Shown here piece after piece: positions 15,837 to 24,206 of a stretch of DNA of 64,000 bases; position 1 is the stretch's first letter; the number at the start of each line of letters is the position of its first letter. Both the position numbers and the translations under genes were made by a program. The stretch is from Micromonospora sp. WMMD1155. Its GTDB lineage: Bacteria > Actinomycetota > Actinomycetes > Mycobacteriales > Micromonosporaceae. Under the pieces are notes generated by a model that searched no databases, was not told the DNA's origin, and saw only the letters and a list, made by a program, of their open reading frames with translations. The stretch lies in NCBI RefSeq assembly GCF_029581275.1, contig NZ_CP120742.1, positions 5,208,501 to 5,272,500 on the forward strand, in the 5' to 3' direction.

Positions 15837-16172
15837 CCTGCCGGCACCATCGCGTACCCCGGTTCCGCACCGTCTACGACACCAGTGACGCGGTCGATTT
15901 GGGGCCCTCAACCTGTGCGTGTGCGGCGCGAATGAGCTACCAGGAGGTCTGCTGGTCCCGCTCACCGGACACCTCGAGCCGGGTGACGCGTGGAGCCTCT
16001 AGCTAGAGGGTCGTGGGAGCTAGCGGGCTGGCACCACGCTTCCCGCCCATGACCGGACAGTGCGTGTGCTCGGGACCTAGGCCGAGCGCGACGTGTCCCT
16101 GGTAACCGACAGTTTGCTCGCCTTTCAGGATCGATGGGCCAACCGGTTCATTCCGCCACCGATGATGCGATC
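15837..16172. other. gene-free interval with a perfect palindrome
   Basis: About 336 bases between the MerR gene and the secreted glycosidase. No frame resembles a protein family. CCTCTAGCTAGAGG at 15996-16009 is a perfect 14-base palindrome and could be an operator for the downstream gene. Confidence 0.45.
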
Positions 16173-17465
16173 ATGACCATTCACACCTCGTTCGTCCCCC
16201 GACTCCGGCGAGTCGGGGCCGTCGCCGCCGTCGTCACGGCGGTGCTCGGGTTCGGCGTCGCGCCCGCGGCACATGCCGCACCCGACGCCGCTAGCCTGCC
16301 CCTCGGCGACGCCGACCTCGCGGAGAGCCGGAGTAGCCAGGCACTCACCCGCGGCGTCACCCTGACCAGGATCGTCCGCGGCACCGAGCCGGCACCGAGC
16401 GACCAGATCACCACCACCACCCGTGGGCCGTGGGTGGTCAACGTCCTGACGATCGACCCGTCGACGAGCCGCGGACACCTGGCGGCCACCTACGGCCCGG
16501 ACCTGGCCAACGTGGAGAAGACCACCGACCTCGTCCGCTCCGCCGGTGCCCTGGCCGGAGTCAATGCCTCCTTCTTCACGTTCACCGGTAGCGCCCAGTA
16601 CCCCGGCGACCCGGTGGGTTTGGGAGTGTTCGGCGGTAAGCTGCTCAGCGAACCCACCGGTGAGCCGGCTGAGGCCAATCTGGTGGTGGACGCCAGAAGT
16701 AACAAGGTCCTGATGGGTCACCTTCATTGGACCGGCAGCATCCAGAACACGCGGACGAAGGTCACCCTCCCGCTGGAGTTCATCAACCACCCTCCGGTCG
16801 TTCCGGCTGGCTGCGCCGAGCTGGCCCAGCAGACGCAATGCACCCTGGCCGGTGACGTGGCTCGGTTCACGCCGGAGTTCGCCGACGCCACGCCGTCCGG
16901 CGCCGGGGTCGAGGTGGTTCTCGACGGACAGGGCTGCGTCGTGCGGACCGCGACGACCCGGGGAACGACGCTGACTGCGGATCAGACGTCCCTGCAGGCG
17001 ACGGGTCGCGACAGTGTGGCACTGCTCTCCGTGGCGAAGGGCTGCGTCAAGCAGACGACCACCGTGCTGGACGAGTCGGGTAAGAAGCTTCCGCTGCGTG
17101 CGGGGACGTTCGGGGTGACCGGACGCTACCGGCTCCTGGCTGACGGGCAGGTCGTGGTGCCGGCCGGTTCGCCCTCGGACAGCTTCTTCGCGCGCAACCC
17201 GCGTACCATCGCCGGCACGACCGTCGACGGCAAGATCGTGCTCGCGACGATCGACGGCCGCATGACGACCAGCGTCGGCACCACGATGGACGAGACCGCC
17301 GCCGTCGCTGCCGCGCTCGGCCTGCACGACGCGATCAACCTCGACGGTGGCGGGTCGACCACCATGTCGGTCGAGGGGACGCTGGTCAACCAGCCCAGTG
17401 GTGGCACCGAGCGGGCCGTCGGCGACGCGCTCGTCTTTGTGGACAGCCGGTTCACCGGCCGCTGA
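16173..17465 (+). CDS. secreted phosphodiester glycosidase (NAGPA domain)
   Basis: Start at ATG 16173 (MTIHTSFVPRLRR), giving a signal peptide with basic start, hydrophobic core VGAVAAVVTAVLGFGV and AHA cleavage near residue 33. The 430-residue product ends in the NAGPA/DUF2233 phosphodiester glycosidase domain: GVNASFFTF, PSDSFFARNPRTIAG, ETAAVAAALGLHDAINLDGG then GSTTMS. In relatives this domain removes a terminal N-acetylglucosamine linked through a phosphodiester, in exopolysaccharide or cell-wall glycans. It is transcribed alone and followed by a strong terminator. Confidence 0.85.
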   Translation: MTIHTSFVPRLRRVGAVAAVVTAVLGFGVAPAAHAAPDAASLPLGDADLAESRSSQALTRGVTLTRIVRGTEPAPSDQITTTTRGPWVVNVLTIDPSTSRGHLAATYGPDLANVEKTTDLVRSAGALAGVNASFFTFTGSAQYPGDPVGLGVFGGKLLSEPTGEPAEANLVVDARSNKVLMGHLHWTGSIQNTRTKVTLPLEFINHPPVVPAGCAELAQQTQCTLAGDVARFTPEFADATPSGAGVEVVLDGQGCVVRTATTRGTTLTADQTSLQATGRDSVALLSVAKGCVKQTTTVLDESGKKLPLRAGTFGVTGRYRLLADGQVVVPAGSPSDSFFARNPRTIAGTTVDGKIVLATIDGRMTTSVGTTMDETAAVAAALGLHDAINLDGGGSTTMSVEGTLVNQPSGGTERAVGDALVFVDSRFTGR

Positions 17466-17479
17466 TCCCGCACACCGCG

Positions 17480-17516
17480 ACGACCGGCCCGGGCTTTGCT
17501 GGCCCGGGTCGGTCGT
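17480..17516 (+). terminator. hairpin terminator of the phosphodiester glycosidase gene
   Basis: A 14-base stem (17480-17493 with 17503-17516, one G-T wobble) and nine-base loop, 15 bases after the stop codon, followed by TCTCCT. It is the clearest terminator in this region. Confidence 0.8.
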
Positions 17517-17907
17517 TCTCCTGTCGGCGCTCGTGCCGCCGTCGACCGGCGCGCTGCCCTCTTCGTTTGCGCAGTGCGTCCGGTCGGGTGGCAGCTCGAA
17601 TGAAGGACAATGCGGCAGCGTTGGCCAGCAGGCAGCGAGCAGAGCCACTTTGGGGCCGACCACGACCGGTCCGGAACGCTGGTCGTGGCCGTCAGGAGCC
17701 CTGCGAGGTCGGCATCGCCGGCAGCGGAGGACCCGTTCCACGGCTGTGACATACCGGTCGACGCGGGTACCGCTCGGGCTCGGGCGATGGTGCCGACGTC
17801 GTCGCCACCATCGCGGCACCGATCCCGACAGGGGCGATGCGTTGGGCGGGTACGCCGTCCGGATCGCACAAACAACCCGCCCAGCCGCACCGTGGCAGGT
17901 TCGTCCA
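17517..17907. other. stretch without a recognisable gene
   Basis: About 390 bases between the glycosidase terminator and the 3' end of the DUF418 gene. Long GC-driven frames on both strands give low-complexity translations; nothing is recognised. Confidence 0.5.
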
Positions 17908-18903
17908 TCAGGCGCGGCGGATCGGCACCCGCTGCCACCAGGTGAGGCACCGCCAGAGCCATTCGAGCGGACCGTAGAGGAAGGAACGCAGCCACAGCAC
18001 GCTGAAGATCGCCTGCACTACCCCGATCGCCAGGCCGAGTGCGACCACGGCGCCGTACGGAGGCCGGGATCCGATGTCGAGCAGCACGTCACCGGCCACG
18101 ATCAGGAACGACGCGGCGACGTAGTTGGTGAGCGCCACCCGACCGAGCGGGGACAGCAGCGCGCCGAGCGGCCGTCGCAGGGCGGTTCGCATCAGCAGCA
18201 GGAACCCGACGGTGAAGAGGAAGGCGAACGCGAGACCGGCCGGCAGGATCCGGTAGTTGGCGGTCGCACCGACGCCGGCCCGGAACTGCAACCAGCCCAT
18301 CACCGCGGCGACCGGCACCGCGACGGCGAGGGCGACGGCGAGTTGCCGGCCGCGCGACGGCAGCGTGTCCGGGATGCCGTACTCCGCGATCGCCAGGCCG
18401 AGCAGGAAAAGGCCCGGGATGATGAAGACACCGTTGAAGGTCAGCGCGGCGGCGAGGGTCGACACGATGCCCAGCCCGAGCGCCCAGCGGCGGGACAGGT
18501 ACGACGCCGGCAGGAGCACGACCAGCCCGAACGCGGCGTAGAACTTCAACACCTCGCCGGGCTGGATCAGGGTGTGCAGCGCGCCGAAGAGACCCAGCCA
18601 GAGCAGCCGGCGCAGCAGCACCAGCCGGGGGCGGTCGGTGCGCCGGGCCGCCGTACGCAGGAAGAGCGAGAAACTGATCCCGAAGAGCAGCGAGAAGATG
18701 GGAAACGGTCGCTGCACGAAGAGCAGCTCCCAGACGTACGCGCCGACGTGCTCGTCGGCCGGTCCGGAAACCCGGGTCAGGTGGGTCATCTGGACGATGT
18801 TGAACATGACGATGCCGAGGAGCGCGAGCCCACGCAGCGCGTCAAGTTCGTCGATGCGGTGGGACCCGGCCGGTTGCGCCACCGGATCAATCGAATGTGC
18901 CAT
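17908..18903 (-). CDS. DUF418 domain integral membrane protein
   Basis: A 331-residue protein with about nine to ten hydrophobic helices. The N-terminal signature HRIDELDALRGLALLGIVMF is typical of the heparan-alpha-glucosaminide acetyltransferase-like/DUF418 superfamily, and the C-terminal third carries the DUF418 pattern (SPLGRVALTNYVAASFL, GPLEWLWRCLTWW). Members probably transfer acyl groups across the membrane, but the substrate is unknown. It is divergent from a NarL-type histidine kinase with 146 bases between the starts, so the two may share control. Confidence 0.85.
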   Translation of the reverse strand: MAHSIDPVAQPAGSHRIDELDALRGLALLGIVMFNIVQMTHLTRVSGPADEHVGAYVWELLFVQRPFPIFSLLFGISFSLFLRTAARRTDRPRLVLLRRLLWLGLFGALHTLIQPGEVLKFYAAFGLVVLLPASYLSRRWALGLGIVSTLAAALTFNGVFIIPGLFLLGLAIAEYGIPDTLPSRGRQLAVALAVAVPVAAVMGWLQFRAGVGATANYRILPAGLAFAFLFTVGFLLLMRTALRRPLGALLSPLGRVALTNYVAASFLIVAGDVLLDIGSRPPYGAVVALGLAIGVVQAIFSVLWLRSFLYGPLEWLWRCLTWWQRVPIRRA

Positions 18904-19049
18904 CCGGCAATGCCACCGCAGTCGTACCCGGTCGAGGCAGGCCCGGAGGTCGCCTCCGCAACCTACCTTCGTCGCGTCCCCCGGTCCCTTCGTCGCTACC
19001 CGTGTTGCTCGCCGCGCCGATCCCGGCCGGCCCGGCTAACCTGCAACGC

Positions 19050-20207
19050 ATGAGCGCGGTGGACCGCCGAAGGGTGCCGCCACTCGTCGTCGACGTGCTG
19101 CTGGTCGTCGTCGCGGCGGCGGCCGGCGTGGCCCGTGAGGTCGCTTTCCCGAGCGCCGGGTCGAGGCATCTCCCGGCCCCTGTCTGGGTCTACGCGGCGG
19201 TGCAGGTCGTCGCGGCGGTCACCCTGTTGCTGCGCCGGCGTCGGCCGTACCCGATGGCCCTGGTCATCGCCGGCGTCAGCCTGCTGGTGCCGGCGTCGGC
19301 GGTCTTCCTCGCGCCGTACGCGGTGATCGTCTACGGTCATGACCGCCGGCGGTCCTGGGCGGTGATCGCGACGCTCGGGGTGTGCTGGCTGCTCGGCGCG
19401 CGGCTCTGGACGGTCGACGACCCGTTCAGCGGGCCCGGACTGTTGGCCATCTCGGCCCTGCTCGGCCTCTACGTGAGTGCCCGCCGGAGGCTCGTCGCGG
19501 AGCTGCTCGACCGTGCCGAACGCGCTGAGCAGGAGCGGCTGCTCCTCGCCGAGCAGGCCCGCATCGACGAGCGGCTGCGGATCGCCGGCGAGATGCACGA
19601 TGTGGTGACTCACCGGATCAACCTCATGGTGCTGCACGCCGGGGCGCTGGGCACCAGCACCACGGACCCCGCCGTTCGCAGCGCCGCCGAGGAGCTGCGG
19701 ACGACGGGCTGCCAGGCGCTGGCCGAGCTGCGCGACCTGCTCGGCGTGCTGCGGCACGGCGACCAGTCGACGACCCGCGCCGCAGCGCAGGAGCCGTCTG
19801 CGGAGGGCGACCTGAACGATCTCGTGACCGACTCGCGCGCGGTCGGTCTGACGGTCCGTCTCGACGAGGAGGGTGACCGGTCGGCGCTGGCACCGGCCAT
19901 GCGGCGCACCCTCTTCCGGGTGGTGCAGGAATCCCTGACCAACGTGCACAAGCACGCTCCAGGCTCGCAGGTGACAGTGACGGTCCGGTACCAGCCGGAT
20001 CTGGTCCGCGCGACAGTGACGAACGACCGGCCCGACCGTGCCCCCGACCCGGACCTCGCCGCCGCCGGCGAGGGTGCCGGCCTGGCCGGCCTGCGGAGTC
20101 GGGTCGACGTGCTGGGCGGCACCCTGACCGCGGCGGCGACCCCGGAGGGCGGCTTCGCGGTGCGGGCGACCCTGCCCGGGTACGTGCCGACGAGCGTGCC
20201 GCGATGA
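19050..20207 (+). CDS. NarL-type sensor histidine kinase
   Basis: Start at ATG 19050 (MSAVDRRRVPPLVV); an upstream open frame of 51 codons is ignored because it crosses the divergent promoter region. Residues 1-155 hold about four to five membrane helices, then a coiled linker (LLDRAERAEQERLLLAEQ). The HisKA_3 motif is IAGEMHDVVTHRINLMVLH with phospho-acceptor H183. The C-terminal ATPase has VVQESLTNVHKHAPG (N box) and GAGLAGLRSRV. It overlaps the response regulator start by ATGA, so it forms a tight two-component pair. There is no recognisable sensor domain beyond the membrane helices. TAACCT ten bases before the start could be a -10 box of a leaderless message. Confidence 0.9.
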   Translation: MSAVDRRRVPPLVVDVLLVVVAAAAGVAREVAFPSAGSRHLPAPVWVYAAVQVVAAVTLLLRRRRPYPMALVIAGVSLLVPASAVFLAPYAVIVYGHDRRRSWAVIATLGVCWLLGARLWTVDDPFSGPGLLAISALLGLYVSARRRLVAELLDRAERAEQERLLLAEQARIDERLRIAGEMHDVVTHRINLMVLHAGALGTSTTDPAVRSAAEELRTTGCQALAELRDLLGVLRHGDQSTTRAAAQEPSAEGDLNDLVTDSRAVGLTVRLDEEGDRSALAPAMRRTLFRVVQESLTNVHKHAPGSQVTVTVRYQPDLVRATVTNDRPDRAPDPDLAAAGEGAGLAGLRSRVDVLGGTLTAAATPEGGFAVRATLPGYVPTSVPR

Positions 20208-20842
20208 TCCGGGTCCTGCTCGTCGACGACGAACGGATGGTCTGCGCCTACCTGCGGACGATTCTCGAAGCAGCACCGGACGTCGAGGTCGTCGGCGAGG
20301 CGTACGACGGGGCGGAGGCCGTGGAGGCGGTGACCCGCTACCGGCCGGACCTGGTCCTGATGGACCTGCGGATGCCGGGCGTCGACGGGCTCACCGCCAT
20401 CGAGCACCTCACCCGGTCCTCGGCGCCACCGAGGATCGTCGCGCTGACGACGTTCGACCTCGACGAGTACGTGCTGCGGGCGATGCGGGCGGGTGCCGTC
20501 GGTTTCCTGCTCAAGTCCACGGCGCCGGAGGACCTCGTCATCCTGGTGCGGGTCGCCGCCGCCGGGCACACGGTGCTGTCCCCGACGGCGACCCAGCGGC
20601 TGGTGTCGAATCGGCACGACGGGGAGCGGGTGCGGGAACTGGTCGCCGCGCTCACCCCCCGGGAGGTCGAGGTCCTCGGCTGTCTCGGCGCCGGCCGCTC
20701 CAACCAGCAGATCGCCCGACGACTGTGCCTGTCCGAGGCGACGGTCAAGGGGTACGTTTCCCGACTGTTGGAGAAGCTCGGCTGCGACAACCGGACCCAG
20801 GCGGGTCTGTTGGCGCACCGGGCCGGTATCCCGGCGAACTGA
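20204..20842 (+). CDS. NarL/FixJ family response regulator
   Basis: A 212-residue regulator: receiver with LLVDDE, phospho-acceptor D54 in LVLMDLRMPG, T in ALTTFD and K in LLKST; then a LuxR-type helix-turn-helix (LTPREVEVLGCLGAG, SNQQIARRLCLSEATVKGYV). It partners the overlapping kinase. Its last 13 codons lie in the 178-base cassette duplicated at 9231-9408. It converges with the nitroreductase across a 66-base gap holding a hairpin. Confidence 0.92.
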   Translation: MIRVLLVDDERMVCAYLRTILEAAPDVEVVGEAYDGAEAVEAVTRYRPDLVLMDLRMPGVDGLTAIEHLTRSSAPPRIVALTTFDLDEYVLRAMRAGAVGFLLKSTAPEDLVILVRVAAAGHTVLSPTATQRLVSNRHDGERVRELVAALTPREVEVLGCLGAGRSNQQIARRLCLSEATVKGYVSRLLEKLGCDNRTQAGLLAHRAGIPAN

Positions 20843-20980
20843 ATGCACCCGACGCACCGGTCACCGATCGAGTCTCGGCAACCGGTGCGAGGCGTGGGCG
20901 AGCGCCGCTCAGGCCCATCGCACCACGTCCGCGTGGTCCAGCCGCGGCAGGCGCGCGTACCAGGGGTCCTTGCCGGGGTG
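20803..20980. repeat. 178-base gene-end cassette, functional copy (duplicate at 9231-9408)
   Basis: Covers the last codons of the response regulator, the convergent intergenic hairpin and the last codons of the nitroreductase. It matches 9231-9408 without gaps at roughly 95 percent by eye. Confidence 0.85.
20853..20889. terminator. bidirectional terminator between response regulator and nitroreductase
   Basis: Stem CGCACCGGT (20853-20861) pairs with 20881-20889, and an inner CCGA/TCGG pair extends it; the loop is TCGAGTC. The duplicated copy at 9281-9317 keeps both stems but has a different loop, which supports a selected hairpin. Confidence 0.65.
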
Positions 20981-21532
20981 GCCGATGTTGACCACCAGGA
21001 TCGACCGGAACCGGCCGCCGGGGAAGAATTCGGCGTCGATCCCGGCGGCGTCGAAGCCGCCCATCGGTCCAGCGGCCAGGCCCCGGGCGCGGACGGCGAG
21101 GATGAAGTAGCCGGCCTGCAAGGTGGCGTTGAACGTCGCGGTGTCCTGCCGCTTGGTGTCGTCCGCGTCGAAGACGTCCTTCAGCTGCGGCTTGTACGGC
21201 AGGACGGCGGGGATGTGCTCGTGGAACCGGGTGTCTCGGGCGAGCACGGCCACTCCCGGAGCTGAGAGCGTCTTGGCGCGGTTGCCCTCGTTCATGTGCT
21301 TCACGAGGCGCTCGCGGCTGTCGCCCTGACGTAGGTAGAGCACCCGCAGCGGTTGGGTGTTGGCCGAGGTCGGCGCCCAGCGCGCCAGCTCCCAGATCTC
21401 TGTCAACTCGGCGTCGGTCACCGGAGTGTCCGCGAACGTGTTGGCGGTGCGAGCCTCGGTGAACAGGATCTCCAATGCCCGCTGGTCGAGCCGGTCGAGC
21501 CGCCGGTTGTCGTTCGAGCCGGTCTGCGTCAT
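20909..21532 (-). CDS. nitroreductase family oxidoreductase, RutE-like (malonic semialdehyde reductase type)
   Basis: A 207-residue flavin-dependent nitroreductase-fold enzyme. TFADTPVTDAELTEIWELAR, WAPTSANTQPLRVLYL and AAGPMGGFDAAGIDAEFFPG match the RutE/HadB branch, which uses FMN and NAD(P)H to reduce malonic semialdehyde or related carbonyls and nitro compounds. The other rut genes are not present nearby, so a general detoxification role is more likely than uracil breakdown. Two palindromes in front of it match two in front of the adjacent marR gene, so it should belong to that regulon. Confidence 0.87.
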   Translation of the reverse strand: MTQTGSNDNRRLDRLDQRALEILFTEARTANTFADTPVTDAELTEIWELARWAPTSANTQPLRVLYLRQGDSRERLVKHMNEGNRAKTLSAPGVAVLARDTRFHEHIPAVLPYKPQLKDVFDADDTKRQDTATFNATLQAGYFILAVRARGLAAGPMGGFDAAGIDAEFFPGGRFRSILVVNIGHPGKDPWYARLPRLDHADVVRWA

Positions 21533-21545
21533 GTCAGCCTCCGTT

Positions 21546-21563
21546 TGGTTAACGTGTCAACCA
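21546..21563. promoter_or_regulatory. MarR operator 1 upstream of the nitroreductase
   Basis: TGGTTAACGTGTCAACCA, an 18-base near-palindrome 14 bases before the nitroreductase start (minus strand). Same consensus as the sites at 21580, 22246 and 22280. Confidence 0.75.
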
Positions 21564-21579
21564 CACTGTAGGTCGAGAC

Positions 21580-21597
21580 TGGTTAACACATCAACCA
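21580..21597. promoter_or_regulatory. MarR operator 2 upstream of the nitroreductase
   Basis: TGGTTAACACATCAACCA, 34 bases from operator 1, a spacing repeated exactly in front of marR. Confidence 0.75.
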
Positions 21598-21692
21598 TCT
21601 GCCGTCACCTCGGCCTGTGAGCCGCGCCTCCATCGGGGTCGGGAGCGGCTGTCGAACCGCGCCCGGTGGGGTGCGACGACCGGGTATGCGGA

Positions 21693-21724
21693 AAGCCGGC
21701 CCCGACTTCGCTCGGGGCCGGCTT
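21693..21724 (-). terminator. terminator of the marR gene
   Basis: A 13-base perfect stem (21693-21705 with 21712-21724) and a six-base loop, 15 bases downstream of the marR stop on the minus strand. The stem begins with AAGCC, so the minus-strand RNA ends in a short U-containing tail. Confidence 0.75.
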
Positions 21725-21739
21725 CTCGGTCCGGGGTCT

Positions 21740-22237
21740 CTAGTTTTCGGTCGTCGGGCGGGTTGCCTGCTCCAATGCCGTCAGTCGGGCCCGAATCTTG
21801 TCGGTGATCGTGGCAAGAGTGCGCACTTCGTCCGGCGAGAGTTGGTCGATGACGGCGTCCCGTGCGTCGGAGACGTGTTGGCGCGCCGCGACGGAGATCA
21901 ATTCGGTGCCCTCGGGGGTGATCGCGACGACCGCACCGCGTTGATCGGTCTGTGCGCGCTCCCTGGTGACCAGGCCGCGTCCCTGCATGCGGGTGAGGTG
22001 CTGGGAGAGTCGGCTCTTCTCCCAGTGCAGCAGATCTCCGAGTTCGAAGGATCGCAGCCGCCCCTGCGGAGCCTCCGACAGGTGGGCCAACACTTGGTAG
22101 TCGGCGTGGGAGAGGCCGCAGCGCGTGCGCAGTTGCCGGTCGATGAAGGCGGACAGGGCGTGCTCCACGTCCATCAGGCCGCGCCAGGCCCGCTGCTCCC
22201 GGTTGCTCAACCATCGCGGCTCCGTCATGTACGCCAC
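21740..22237 (-). CDS. MarR family transcriptional regulator
   Basis: Starts at GTG 22237 or, more likely, ATG 22228 (MTEPRWLSNREQRAWRGL), giving 162 residues. It has the MarR winged helix: LSHADYQVLAHLSEAPQGRL, LGDLLHWEKSRLSQHLTRMQ and a wing with RERAQTDQRGAVVAITPEG. Flanking helices form the dimer. Two operator-like palindromes (22246-22263, 22280-22297) lie immediately upstream and a matching pair lies before the nitroreductase, so it probably represses itself and the nitroreductase until a reactive phenolic or quinone-like ligand appears. Confidence 0.9.
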   Translation of the reverse strand: MAYMTEPRWLSNREQRAWRGLMDVEHALSAFIDRQLRTRCGLSHADYQVLAHLSEAPQGRLRSFELGDLLHWEKSRLSQHLTRMQGRGLVTRERAQTDQRGAVVAITPEGTELISVAARQHVSDARDAVIDQLSPDEVRTLATITDKIRARLTALEQATRPTTEN

Positions 22238-22245
22238 CCTATCGC

Positions 22246-22263
22246 TGGTTGACGTGTTAACTA
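22246..22263. promoter_or_regulatory. MarR operator 1 upstream of marR
   Basis: TGGTTGACGTGTTAACTA, close match to the nitroreductase operators, 9 to 18 bases before the marR start. Confidence 0.7.
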
Positions 22264-22279
22264 GATGCGACCTCGATTC

Positions 22280-22297
22280 CGGTTCACGCGTTAACTT
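22280..22297. promoter_or_regulatory. MarR operator 2 upstream of marR
   Basis: CGGTTCACGCGTTAACTT, a weaker match, again exactly 34 bases from its partner site. Confidence 0.6.
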
Positions 22298-22471
22298 GAT
22301 GGCGCAATCGTGGACCGTGCGATCAGTGGCCGGGTCATTGACGCCCTCCTGAGGATCTCGCCCGGATCAGCTTTCTGCACGAGGTCGAGACGCCGGACGC
22401 CGAGTGGTTCGGGTTGGCGATCGAACACCACGCCGACTGCGGTTCGGGCTTCTTCCCCGTTGTTGCGTGGG

Positions 22472-22940
22472 TCACCAGGGGATGACGCCCCGGGCGTCGA
22501 AGAATCCGCCGCTGGGACCGTCTGGTCCGATCTGGGCCATCCGTACGATGATTTCGGCGCCCTGCTCGATGGTCTGGTGGCCGGCGTGGAAGTTGAGGTC
22601 GGTGGCGGTGAAGCCGGGGTCCACGGCGTTGATCCGGATGCCCGGGTACGCCTTGGCGTATTGGACGGTCAGCATGCTGACGGCTGCCTTGGATGCGGGA
22701 TAGGTGATGTCGGGATAGAAGTGGGCCGGGCTTTCGGGGTTGCTGAGTTCGCGCATCAGTGACGCGCCGCTGCCGACGTTGACCACGGCCGGCGCGGCGG
22801 AGCGCTGCAGCAGGGGGAGGAACGCGTGCAGCATCCGGATGGGCCCGAACACGTTGGTGTCGAACACCCGCAGAGCGAGGTCGGCGGTCACTTCGGCGGC
22901 CGGGATGAAGCCGCCGTCGGCCTGGCGTGGTTCGATGCCG
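22472..22940 (-). pseudogene. short-chain dehydrogenase, 5'-truncated
   Basis: The last 156 codons match an SDR of the carbonyl-reductase-like type: GIEPRQADGGFIPAAEV, FDTNVFGPIRMLHAFLPLLQ, VVNVGSGAS, TYPASKAAVSML with the YPASK active site, and INAVDPGFTATDL. Upstream of about 22940 the frame turns into unrelated sequence, so the first 85 or so residues, including the TGxxxGxG cofactor motif and NNAG, are gone. The catalytic-Ser region also reads NVGSGAS instead of NVSSG. The stump abuts the 5' region of a histidine kinase gene on the other strand. No activity is expected. Confidence 0.75.
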
Positions 22941-23177
22941 GAGGTCTGGCCCGTTGAGGACGTGCGACCCGCCCAGCAGGGTGACCCGCGAGCGCCACCG
23001 GCCACCGGTGGCGCTCGCACCGTCCGCTCAGATGACCGGCCAGCGGTCACACCACGTCGCCACGCCACGGATCGACCGGACCCTGCGGCTGTCCCTGCAT
23101 CGCGCGGCGAAGCGTCACCGGCATGCGCGGGGCCATGGTTCAGATCGGCGGGTGCGCGTTACGGTCAGCGGGTGGCG

Positions 23178-24206
23178 ATGCTGGTCGTGGTGGCGGCTGT
23201 GGTCGTCGGCGGTGCGCAGGCCGCCGGCGGTGACCCGTCCGCTCCGGGCTGGGTCCCCGGTGCCGCGATACTCCTCGCCGCCACGGGCACGCTGTACTGG
23301 CGTCGCAGCCGACCGGCATTCGTGCTCGCTATCACCGCCACCGCCGCGACCACCTACTACGTACTCGGTTACCCCCTGGGCCCGGAGCCCGTGCCGTTCG
23401 TCGTGGCGCTCTACGGGGCGGCCGCAGCCAACCGGCGGACGATCGCGCTCGCTGCGGTTCCCCTCGCGATCGGGGTGGTGCTGACCGCCGATGTCGCCGC
23501 CGGCCGGGCACCGGAGGGTGAGGACCTGGTGGCGGTCACGGCCGTCCTGGTCGCCGCGGTCGGGCTCGGTGAGCTGGCTCGGTCGCGCCGCGCGCAGCGG
23601 CACGCGTACGCCGAGCGCGCCGTAGCCCAGGAGCGCCTGCGGATAGCCCGGGACCTGCACGACACGCTGGCGCATCAACTGACCGCGATCCGCGTCCAGG
23701 CGGGGGCGGCCCTGCGCAAGCGCGACAGCCGACCGGACATCGCGTATCCCGCCCTGGAGTCGGTTCGCGAGGTGGCCGGGGACGCGCTGCGGGACATCAG
23801 GGCTGTGCTGGGTGCCATCCGCGTCGACACCGCCGATCCCCAGGAGGCGATCCGCGCGTTGGGTGCTCGGACCGGGCTCACGGTGACGATGACGGTGTCC
23901 GGCGCGACCGCCGCGCTGCCGCCCGACGTGGACGCCGCGGCGTACCGGATCGCGCAGGAGGCACTCACCAACGTCCGCCGGCACGCGGACGTGACGGAGG
24001 CTGAGGTCCGGCTGCGGTATCTGCCCCGCCATCTCGAAATCGAGGTGCTCGACCGGGGCGGCGGCGCAGCAGGCAGCGAGGGTCGGCCCTCCGGCGGGCA
24101 CGGAATCGCTGGAATGCGGGAACGCGCGACGGTGCTCGGTGGACGATTCAGCGCCGGGCGGCGTCCTGGTGGTGGGTTCCGGGTCTGGGCGATGCTTCCC
24201 CGATGA
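23178..24206 (+). CDS. NarL-type sensor histidine kinase
   Basis: Best start is ATG 23178 (GTG 23172 also possible); the long open frame upstream overlaps the truncated SDR and has no family match. The roughly 342-residue protein has four membrane helices (MLVVVAAVVVGGAQAAGG, WVPGAAILLAATGTLYW, others), a HisKA_3 motif ARDLHDTLAHQLTAIRVQAG with H161, and an ATPase domain with AQEALTNVRRHADV and GGHGIAGMRERA. The stop overlaps the regulator start by ATGA. The sensor part is short compared with other members, so the extreme N-terminus may have been lost along with the neighbouring SDR. Confidence 0.87.
   Translation: MLVVVAAVVVGGAQAAGGDPSAPGWVPGAAILLAATGTLYWRRSRPAFVLAITATAATTYYVLGYPLGPEPVPFVVALYGAAAANRRTIALAAVPLAIGVVLTADVAAGRAPEGEDLVAVTAVLVAAVGLGELARSRRAQRHAYAERAVAQERLRIARDLHDTLAHQLTAIRVQAGAALRKRDSRPDIAYPALESVREVAGDALRDIRAVLGAIRVDTADPQEAIRALGARTGLTVTMTVSGATAALPPDVDAAAYRIAQEALTNVRRHADVTEAEVRLRYLPRHLEIEVLDRGGGAAGSEGRPSGGHGIAGMRERATVLGGRFSAGRRPGGGFRVWAMLPR

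Noticed and set aside
16125..17819. A 564-codon minus-strand frame opposite the phosphodiester glycosidase
   Set aside because: No family resemblance, and the plus-strand gene has a signal peptide, domain match and terminator. It is an antisense shadow.
18996..20276. Long minus-strand frame opposite the first histidine kinase
   Set aside because: The translation is low-complexity and fully antisense to a well-supported kinase and regulator.
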